Below, in pieces: positions 58,040-64,000 of a stretch of 64,000 nt of DNA (position 1 is its first letter; each line of letters opens with the position of its first letter). The stretch is from Cohnella candidum (lineage in GTDB: Bacteria; Bacillota; Bacilli; Paenibacillales; Paenibacillaceae): the NCBI RefSeq assembly GCF_003713065.1, contig NZ_CP033433.1, positions 4,737,501 through 4,801,500 on the forward strand, given 5' to 3'. The notes below the pieces were generated by a model. That model was not told the origin of the DNA. It worked only from the letters and a program-made list of their open reading frames with translations, and made no database searches. The position numbers and the translations under genes are program-made.

Positions 58040-59092
58040 TCACAGCAGGGTTGCCTCCAGCAGCAGGGATGCCGCCAGGACGACGACCGCGATCAGAGCG
58101 GACAAACCGACGACGAACCGAGTGCGGAAAGCGGCGAGCATCATCAGCGTGTTTTTGAAATCCAGCATCGGCCCGAACACGAGGAAAGTCAGCAGCGGGC
58201 CTTTCGGAAACGTGCCGGCGAAAGAGGACGCGATGAAGGCGTCGGAAGTCGAGCACAGCGAGATCACGTAGGCGAAGCCCATCATGAGCAGGTGGGAACC
58301 GAGTGGACCGCCTCCTGCGGACAGCAGGTCTTGCCGGCTTACGAACGTCTGGATGACCGCCGTCAGGAACGCGCCCAGCAGCAAGTATTTGCCCATTTCG
58401 AAAAATTCGTCGGAAGCGTGGGTGAGCGTTTGAATAACGCGGTTTCCTCGGCGGGAGGGATGCGCATGGTGATGATGGCTATAATCGTGCCCATGATGAT
58501 GGTGATCATGCCCATGATGGGGGTGATGCGCGGCTTCCGCACGAAGCGGGTCCCGTTTGGCGAACGCATAGAGAATCCACCCGATCGCAGCGGCCGCCGC
58601 GAAAGCGAGTCCCATGCGGTAATAGGCCATTTCGGGCTGTGTGCGGAAAGCGAGGTGGGTGGACGCGTAGGTGACGGGATTGAGGATCGGTGCGGCCAAA
58701 ATATAAGTGATCCCCAGATAGGCGGGCATTCCTTTGCGGATCAGGCCGCGGACGATCGGGATCATCCCGCATTCGCACACCGGCAGCAGCACGCCGAGCA
58801 GGCAGGCCAGCAGCACGCCCGGCACCGGATGGGAAGGAAGAATCCGGCGCAGGGTGTTGTCCGACACGAACAGATTCAAGGCCGACGAAACGAATACCCC
58901 GAGCAAAATGAAGGGCAAGGCCTCCAAAAAAATGCTGAGGAACACGGTTTTTACCGCTTGCCATTGTTCGGCGCGGAGGGTGAAGATGCCGACGGAAGAT
59001 TGTAAACCGCGTTGCGTGAAAATGAGGTACACAAGGATAAGACAACCTGCGGTCAGCAGGTTCAGTGACCAACGGTAAACCGGACTTGTCAC
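58040..59092 (-). CDS. DUF318/YraQ-family permease with His-rich loop
   Basis: A 350-residue permease with about eight segments and the family motifs PVCECGMIPIVRGLIRKGMP and SLCSTSDAFIASSF. Between its halves lies a striking loop (residues 190-217) with some seventeen His (HHPHHGHDHHHHGHDYSHHHH), strongly suggesting zinc, nickel or copper binding. It is the first gene of the operon with the TIGR03943 partner and neighbours the csoR-copZ copper genes on the other strand. Confidence 0.87.
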   Translation of the reverse strand: MTSPVYRWSLNLLTAGCLILVYLIFTQRGLQSSVGIFTLRAEQWQAVKTVFLSIFLEALPFILLGVFVSSALNLFVSDNTLRRILPSHPVPGVLLACLLGVLLPVCECGMIPIVRGLIRKGMPAYLGITYILAAPILNPVTYASTHLAFRTQPEMAYYRMGLAFAAAAAIGWILYAFAKRDPLRAEAAHHPHHGHDHHHHGHDYSHHHHAHPSRRGNRVIQTLTHASDEFFEMGKYLLLGAFLTAVIQTFVSRQDLLSAGGGPLGSHLLMMGFAYVISLCSTSDAFIASSFAGTFPKGPLLTFLVFGPMLDFKNTLMMLAAFRTRFVVGLSALIAVVVLAASLLLEATLL

Positions 59093-59159
59093 GGCGCGCC
59101 TCCTAACGTATAAGCTTCGCTAGGATTAGCCTATTCGCGCTCCTGCCGGTTTAGACAAG

Positions 59160-60425
59160 TTACCGTGCCGGCGCGGGCGATCCGCCGGCCCCGGCCCGAG
59201 GTTTGTCCGCCTTCGGTTTGGCCTTGTCTTTCTCGGGTTTCACGGCGATCAGCACGATGAGACATGCCGCCGCGGACACGCCTCCCAGCACGTAAAACAA
59301 AGTTTCCATCGAGCTTTTGATGAGCAGCGCGCTGACGGGCGGGCCGACTGCCACCCCGATGAAACGCATGCTGCTGTAGATGGAGGTGACGGTCCCGCGC
59401 CGCTTCTTGTCGATGCTTTCCGTCAGGAGCGCGTCGAGGCAAGGCAGTGCCGCTCCCAGTCCGATCGAACCGCCGGTCAGAATGCCCACCAGCCACCAAG
59501 TGCTCTCGCTGCGGATGAGCGCGATCGCGAACAAAGCCGCGGTGCCGAGCGCCAAGGCAATGACGCTGATCCATTTCATAAGGGGCTTCTTGTTCCCGAT
59601 CCATTTGCCCGTCAAATAAGCGGCGGTACATAGGCCGGCGAGCGGGATGGCCAGGATCGCGCCTTTCGTGACGCCGTCGATGCCCCGGTCTTCCAGCGTC
59701 TCGGAGAGGAAGAACAGCGAGCCGAACACGATGAACATGCCCAGTCCGCCGACGGCCAAGATTCCATACAGCCAGCGGGCGTTCTCGCGGAACAGCTCCC
59801 CGATCGACTTGAGAAACGCGCCGGGGCTCATCGGTTTTTCGTCCGACTCGCGCTTCGGTTTTTTCACGAAAAAAATGACCATGAAAAAAGAAAGCAGGCT
59901 GAACACGGGAATCGCCCAAAACGGCATATACCATGTCCACAAAGCGAGCAGCGAGCCCAGGACGGGACTCAGCACTTTGCCGAACGTATTGGCCGTCTCC
60001 ACGATGCCGAGGCCGGTGCTGACGTCTTCTTCCCGTTTGAACATGTCCCCGACGAGCGGGAGCACGACCGGGAAGGCTCCCGCGGCTCCCAATCCCTGCA
60101 GCAGGCGCGCCCATATAATGACGGAGTATGCCTTGTCCAAGCTCATGGCCGCCCATCCGCACAGAGCACCCGCCGCCGCGACGATGAACAGGCTCGGAAG
60201 AATGACGGCTTTGCGGCCGAAGCGGTCCGACAGATATCCGGCGATGGGGATGAAAAAGATGGCGATGGCCGCGTAAACCGTGATGATTAAGCTGGCTTGG
60301 AACGGCGTGATGTCCAGCTTCTTCTGCATGGCGGGCAAAATCGGAATCAGCATCGAATTCGCCAGCGTCATGGTAAGGGGAATCGTGGCGATCGAGGCAA
60401 GGTCCCATTTTTTCTTATGTTCCAA
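59160..60425 (-). CDS. MFS drug/solute transporter, DHA1 type
   Basis: A 421-residue twelve-segment MFS carrier. Motif A is GYLSDRFGRKAVI after segment 2, and motif C-like residues in segment 5 (GLGIVETANTFGKVLSPVLG) point to an antiporter of drugs or metabolites. A polar Lys/Pro tail ends the protein. TTG 60425 is the likely start, 6 bases after GGGAGGA; no ATG fits. A terminator hairpin sits in the leader just before the ribosome-binding site. Confidence 0.88.
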   Translation of the reverse strand: MEHKKKWDLASIATIPLTMTLANSMLIPILPAMQKKLDITPFQASLIITVYAAIAIFFIPIAGYLSDRFGRKAVILPSLFIVAAAGALCGWAAMSLDKAYSVIIWARLLQGLGAAGAFPVVLPLVGDMFKREEDVSTGLGIVETANTFGKVLSPVLGSLLALWTWYMPFWAIPVFSLLSFFMVIFFVKKPKRESDEKPMSPGAFLKSIGELFRENARWLYGILAVGGLGMFIVFGSLFFLSETLEDRGIDGVTKGAILAIPLAGLCTAAYLTGKWIGNKKPLMKWISVIALALGTAALFAIALIRSESTWWLVGILTGGSIGLGAALPCLDALLTESIDKKRRGTVTSIYSSMRFIGVAVGPPVSALLIKSSMETLFYVLGGVSAAACLIVLIAVKPEKDKAKPKADKPRAGAGGSPAPAR

Positions 60426-60443
60426 TTTCGTTCCTCCCGGGAA

Positions 60444-60483
60444 TAAAAAGACAGACTTCCCCTCGCGTCGGGGGAAGCCTGTC
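60444..60483 (-). terminator. Attenuator-like terminator in the MFS leader
   Basis: GACAGACTTCCCC (60450-60462) pairs with GGGGAAGCCTGTC (60471-60483), one mismatch; on the minus strand TCTTTTTATT follows. It lies 20 bases before the MFS start, so most transcripts from upstream would stop unless it is opened. Confidence 0.7.
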
Positions 60484-60639
60484 TCCGGCGGTCCGGTCAA
60501 CAAGCCATCCTCAAACGAGTATGCCCCATGACCGCCTTATTAATCGCCATGCTTCAACTGCCCGACAATGGGGCCAAATAAAGATGAAGGCAAAGCTGTC
60601 CGAAGAGGCGCACAAGCGCGAATCGAAGGAGGAATCCGT

Positions 60640-61431
60640 ATGGCCGAGCAGAACATGAAGGGTAAAGTGGCCGTCATCACGGGAGGCGGCTCGGGAATCG
60701 GAAGAGGAGCCGCGTTGCGGCTGGCTCAGGAAGGCATTCGCGTCGCTCTGCTGGACCGGACGGCAGAAGACGCGGAGAAGGTCAGGGAGGAAATCGAATC
60801 GAACGGGGGAGAAGCCCTCGTCGTCGTAACCGACGTAGCCGATGCGAAAGCCGTGGAGCACGGCATGTCCCAGGTCGCGGAACGATGGGGACGGATCGAC
60901 GTCGTGTTCGCGAATGCGGGGATCAACGGCACGTGGACGCCGATAGAGGATCTGACGCCGGAAGATTGGGACACGACGCTCGGCATCAATTTGCGGGGAA
61001 CCTTCCTCACGCTCAAATACGCGATTCCCTATCTGAAACGCGAAGGGGGCAGCGTCATCATCACGAGCTCCGTGAACGGGAACCGGATTTTCTCCAACAT
61101 CGGCGCCAGCGCGTACAGCTCCAGCAAGGCGGGGCAGGTCGCCTTCATGAAGATGGCCGCGCTCGAGCTCGCGGAGCACCGGATCCGGGTCAACGCCATT
61201 TGCCCCGGCGCGATCCGGACGAATATCGGGGAGAACACGAACGTGACCCCCGAAGCCAAGGAAGCCAAAATCCCGGTCATTTTCCCGGAAGGCTCCGATC
61301 CGCTTCAACACGGGCCCGGATCGCCCGAACAAGTGGCGGAGTTGGTTCTGTTCCTCGCGTCACCCCGGTCCTCGCTCATTACGGGGACGGCCGTATACAT
61401 CGACGGGGCGGAATCGCTGCTCGTCGGATAA
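60640..61431 (+). CDS. Short-chain dehydrogenase/reductase
   Basis: A 263-residue SDR oxidoreductase. NAD(P) loop TGGGSGIGRG near residue 15, NAG in VVFANAGING, catalytic Ser in IITSSVN, Tyr-x-x-x-Lys in AYSSSKAG, and the C-terminal ITGTAVYIDGA. It reduces or oxidises a small carbonyl/alcohol. GAAGGAGGAA precedes ATG 60640. It diverges from the MFS gene, which may export its product. Confidence 0.92.
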   Translation: MAEQNMKGKVAVITGGGSGIGRGAALRLAQEGIRVALLDRTAEDAEKVREEIESNGGEALVVVTDVADAKAVEHGMSQVAERWGRIDVVFANAGINGTWTPIEDLTPEDWDTTLGINLRGTFLTLKYAIPYLKREGGSVIITSSVNGNRIFSNIGASAYSSSKAGQVAFMKMAALELAEHRIRVNAICPGAIRTNIGENTNVTPEAKEAKIPVIFPEGSDPLQHGPGSPEQVAELVLFLASPRSSLITGTAVYIDGAESLLVG

Positions 61432-61434
61432 TCG

Positions 61435-61463
61435 AGAGAACCGCTTCGGCGGTTCTTTTTTTA
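61435..61463 (+). terminator. Terminator after the SDR gene
   Basis: AGAACCGC-TTCG-GCGGTTCT hairpin with seven T. Confidence 0.9.
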
Positions 61464-61586
61464 TCCCGTTTGCGCGACTTGTGACCAGACATATGACGAA
61501 TGTAACTGGTCATATTCTGGAAGCGGGATCTATTATTGGAAATAGGATGCAAAATTGACAGAACGGACGGATGGTGCATACCGGAG

Positions 61587-62831
61587 ATGAAATCCGAATA
61601 CGACGTCATCGTGGTCGGAGCGAGAGCTGCCGGCGCCGCATTGGCGTACGAGCTCGCTCAAGAAGGCTTCGAAGTGCTGCTGCTGGACGAAAACCTGTTT
61701 CCCAGCGATACCTTGTGCGTGAACCATCTTCACGGCGATTCTTTGGCGATGCTGCATGAAATGGGTGTGCTGGACCGGTTGCTCGCGGCCGGAGGCCCGA
61801 GATACCGACGCGCGAAATTCTATTCGGACGGCACGGTCATCGGAGGGCTGTTGCCCGGCGGAGAAGAGGCTTCCTCCTGCTTGTGCGTCCGCAGGCAGAT
61901 CTTCGACAACGTCCTGCTGGACCATGCGAAAAAGCAGTCAGGCGTCCGTATGCTGGAAGGGTTCAAGGTCGTCGGACTGCTGCGGGAGAACGGGGTCGTG
62001 ACAGGCGTCATCGGCCAGCACCGAGACGGCCGGGCGGTCAGCTTCTCCGCCCATTTGGTCGTGGGGGCCGACGGCCGCATGTCTACCGTGCGGCTGATGG
62101 CGGAGAGCGCCCGGATCTATTCGGAAACGGTGCCGATTGCTTGCTATGTCGCGTACGTCACGGAATATGAACAGGATGACGCGCCTTTGGCCGAATTTTT
62201 CGAGTCCCGGGAGGGCAGCGCGGCGGTGTTTCCGACGAGCGGAGGCCGGCATGCCGTCCGGATCGTGTTTCCGCTCAGCAGCGAGGTCTGGTGCTCCCGT
62301 TTCTCGGCCCATCCGGAAACCGCCTTTCCGGCATTCGTCGCGGAAGCGTTCGGCGGTACGCTTCTGCCGAAGCGTCTCAAAGCGGCGAAGATCGAGAGCG
62401 TTCGGGGCGCGCAAGGCTTCGAGAACGGTTGGTACCAAGGGATGGGCGCCGGGTGGGCGCTCGCGGGAGACGCCTTGACCTGCCGAGATCCGCGTTATGG
62501 GCAAGGAGTTCATGACGCTTTATACGGAGCGAAGCTGCTGGCCGCGGTTCTGTCGGATTACCATCCGAGGCACTGGGGCCGCAACTGGGAGCTGATCGGC
62601 TCCGTCTACCAATCCGCGCTTGAAAAACGGCTGCTGTCCCGATTCCGCCAAGCTTGCACGCGAACGGAGGCCTTATCGGATCCGGCGCAGAAGGCGGACA
62701 TCCTTCGGCGCATCGCTGCCGACCCGTCCGCGGCTCCGATATTTCTCGGCTTCATGTCCGGCATAATCGAGCCGGAGGAATGGGAGCGGGAGATCGGCCG
62801 GCTGACGACGGCTCAGCCCTTGCCGCAGTGA
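61587..62831 (+). CDS. FAD-dependent monooxygenase/geranylgeranyl-reductase-like oxidoreductase
   Basis: A 414-residue flavoprotein of the PHBH/geranylgeranyl reductase superfamily. The FAD loop is VIVVGARAAGAALAYELA, the second FAD contact LAGDALTCRDPRYGQGVHDAL, and VVGADGRMSTVRLM the DG-type motif. It hydroxylates or reduces a hydrophobic substrate. The ATG at 61587 gives a normal N-terminus although the ribosome-binding site is poor; a TTG at 61536 would add 17 unusual residues. It stands alone after the SDR terminator. Confidence 0.85.
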   Translation: MKSEYDVIVVGARAAGAALAYELAQEGFEVLLLDENLFPSDTLCVNHLHGDSLAMLHEMGVLDRLLAAGGPRYRRAKFYSDGTVIGGLLPGGEEASSCLCVRRQIFDNVLLDHAKKQSGVRMLEGFKVVGLLRENGVVTGVIGQHRDGRAVSFSAHLVVGADGRMSTVRLMAESARIYSETVPIACYVAYVTEYEQDDAPLAEFFESREGSAAVFPTSGGRHAVRIVFPLSSEVWCSRFSAHPETAFPAFVAEAFGGTLLPKRLKAAKIESVRGAQGFENGWYQGMGAGWALAGDALTCRDPRYGQGVHDALYGAKLLAAVLSDYHPRHWGRNWELIGSVYQSALEKRLLSRFRQACTRTEALSDPAQKADILRRIAADPSAAPIFLGFMSGIIEPEEWEREIGRLTTAQPLPQ

Positions 62832-62894
62832 GATATCGCAATTCGTCCCTGTCCTGCCGATATATCGGGTAAACACGGACAGGGGGAGAGGCGA

Positions 62895-63461
62895 ATGAAC
62901 CGAGGCGACATTATCGTGTTCACGGGGACGAGCGGGGCGGGACGCAAAACGATCGCCCGGCGCGTTTCCGGGTTGTTGGGCCTGAGGCCGGTCGTTTCGG
63001 CGACGACGAGACCGCCGCGGAATCCGGAGCGGCCCGATACGGACTACCATTATGTAAGCGCGGAGACGTTCGAGAGGTGGGCCGGCGAAGGCGCTTTCGT
63101 CCAAACGGCGGAGATCGACCGCCACCGATACGGGATATTGAAACGGGAAATGGAAGAGGCGCTGGGGGCGGGACACGGCGTCAGCTTGGTGCTCAATCGG
63201 GAAGGAGCGGAGGCGGTCAAACGGCAGTACGGGGACCGTGTCATCCGAGTATTCATCTACGTAGACAAGATTACCGTCCGTGAACGGCTGGAAAGCAAGG
63301 GAGTGCGTTTCGACGTGATGGAGTCCTATTTGGACCATTACGCGGACGAGGTCACTTACCGGAAACAGTGCGAGCTCGTCTGCGAAAACGTCGACCTGGA
63401 GCGAACGGTCGAGCGGATTGCGGGCGAGCTCTCGGACGAAAAACGTTCTAATAACCGTTAA
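62895..63461 (+). CDS. Guanylate-kinase-like P-loop protein
   Basis: A 188-residue protein with the guanylate-kinase fold: P-loop IVFTGTSGAGRKTIARRV, GMP-binding SATTRPPRNPERPDTDYHYVS, EGAFVQTAEIDRHRYGI, and the lid region VRERLESKGV. In GMP kinases the loop reads GPSGVGKGT; here Arg replaces the usual Lys and a Lys follows one place later, so activity may differ. The housekeeping gmk normally sits near rpoZ, so this is probably a paralogue. GGGGGAGAGG precedes ATG 62895. Confidence 0.85.
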   Translation: MNRGDIIVFTGTSGAGRKTIARRVSGLLGLRPVVSATTRPPRNPERPDTDYHYVSAETFERWAGEGAFVQTAEIDRHRYGILKREMEEALGAGHGVSLVLNREGAEAVKRQYGDRVIRVFIYVDKITVRERLESKGVRFDVMESYLDHYADEVTYRKQCELVCENVDLERTVERIAGELSDEKRSNNR

Positions 63462-63477
63462 AACCGCATACAACTGA

Positions 63478-63774
63478 CTATTCGCGCAGCGTGACGACGT
63501 GAACGAGTTGAGGACCGGCGGTGATCTTGATGACCGAGTGGGCCGCGTCGTACTCGGCAAGTCCGGGACCTACGGGCGCGGAAGGGTCGGATCCGAGCAC
63601 ATAGAATACGTCGTCGGCCAGCGTCCTCAGGCAGACGGCTTTTTCGTTCTCGTCGAGACCGGTCCATTCCGTGTCGTTCATCTCGAACGTTTCGTAGAAC
63701 TGGGGGATCGTGGAGATGGCGCGCGATAAATCGTCCAAAATTTTGTCGTAGTCTCTCGTGTATTTGATGCTCAT
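63478..63774 (-). CDS. Small conserved protein, unknown function
   Basis: A 98-residue acidic protein (IKYTRDYDKILDDLSRAISTIPQFYETFEMNDTEWTGLDENEKAVCLRTLADDVFYVLG.., then a beta-rich end). GAAAGGAAG lies before ATG 63774. It looks like a compact alpha/beta domain; no family is recognised. It is convergent with the guanylate-kinase-like gene. Confidence 0.75.
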   Translation of the reverse strand: MSIKYTRDYDKILDDLSRAISTIPQFYETFEMNDTEWTGLDENEKAVCLRTLADDVFYVLGSDPSAPVGPGLAEYDAAHSVIKITAGPQLVHVVTLRE

Positions 63775-63881
63775 GCCGACACTTCCTTTCGTCTTGCTAC
63801 ATTATATGTTCTACCCGTGCTTTAGCCAACCTTTAACTACCCGTCCAAACGGTTCTTCTTTCTTGTGAAGCGCTCATCCTT

Positions 63882-63887
63882 TATAAT
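63882..63887 (+). promoter_or_regulatory. Consensus -10 element of the gene cut by the right edge
   Basis: A perfect TATAAT about 55 bases before the GTG start; the -35 (around TTTCTT at 63859) is weak. Confidence 0.4.
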
Positions 63888-63941
63888 AGATAGGGCCGCT
63901 TTACAAAGAGAACGGGCGGAGTCTGGAAAGGGGGGGCTTCT

Positions 63942-64000
63942 GTGCGGGAATGGCACGGAACTCGGTGGTTTGCCAAGCCATTCGTGTTCTTTACCCTCAT
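63942..64000 (+). CDS. Start of a gene cut by the right edge (membrane-protein-like)
   Basis: GTG 63942 follows AAAGGGGGGG by a few bases and opens MREWHGTRWFAKPFVFFTL, a basic start running into a hydrophobic stretch, as in many membrane proteins. Only about 19 residues are in view, so no family can be given. Confidence 0.5.
   Translation, partial: MREWHGTRWFAKPFVFFTL

Overview
The window is 64 kb of high-GC (roughly 55-60%, estimated by eye) chromosomal DNA from a spore-forming member of the Bacillales, most likely Paenibacillaceae (Paenibacillus/Cohnella type). The pointers are CotF-like coat proteins, a YheC/YheD ATP-grasp protein, YdjO, LrgAB, CsoR/CopZ, strong AGGAGG ribosome-binding sites and compact hairpin terminators. 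No tRNA, rRNA, CRISPR, prophage or intact insertion sequence was seen. Genus assignment is inference.

Layout. 1-12.2 kb: a cut GH13 glucosidase, two small membrane proteins, a chemoreceptor broken by an in-frame TAG, a 2-hydroxyacid dehydrogenase, a divergent LysR/isochorismatase-LysE locus, a deoxyribosyltransferase, a copper-amine-oxidase-N-type secreted protein and a glycosyltransferase/PlsY-like/SRPBCC operon. 12.2-28 kb: hflX, a TetR/ABC-2-type permease pair divergent from PadR with three 20-bp operators, msrA, an exporter-ACT fusion, coat genes, rnhA, lrgAB, csp-ydjO, an L,D-transpeptidase, an AcuI-type reductase, an NlpC/P60 enzyme, a DUF421 protein and a secreted coiled-coil protein.

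28-36.4 kb: the centrepiece. A c-di-GMP-I (GEMM) riboswitch followed by a terminator precedes a complete Gram-positive Flp/Tad pilus operon: DUF192, Flp pilin, prepilin peptidase, TadE, TadG, CpaB, TadZ, TadA, TadB, TadC. This suggests direct control of Tad pilus transcription by cyclic di-GMP.

36.4-46.2 kb: a three-gene cluster on the minus strand (adenylate-forming enzyme, SbnA, SbnB) that should make and perhaps activate L-2,3-diaminopropionate; a YheC/YheD protein; then two divergent arsenic loci. One is arsR-arsB-arsC. The other is an ArsR-type regulator, a tiny Cys-rich protein and a flavoprotein, each preceded by the same 16-bp dyad and each ending in vicinal cysteines. xpt follows. 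46-64 kb: a permease, a molybdopterin oxidoreductase, topB, a LuxR-type ATPase regulator, csoR-copZ, a TIGR03943/permease metal pair, an MFS transporter divergent from an SDR, a FAD monooxygenase and a guanylate-kinase-like protein.

Three intergenic arrays (14.2, 28.1 and 48.5 kb) share one design: a 13-25 nt palindrome plus a linker, repeated every 50-52 bp. Two of them are homologous and lie in opposite orientation 20 kb apart; one swaps its palindrome in mid-array while keeping its linker. Two genes (LysR and the L,D-transpeptidase) appear to start at ATC codons with ideal ribosome-binding sites.
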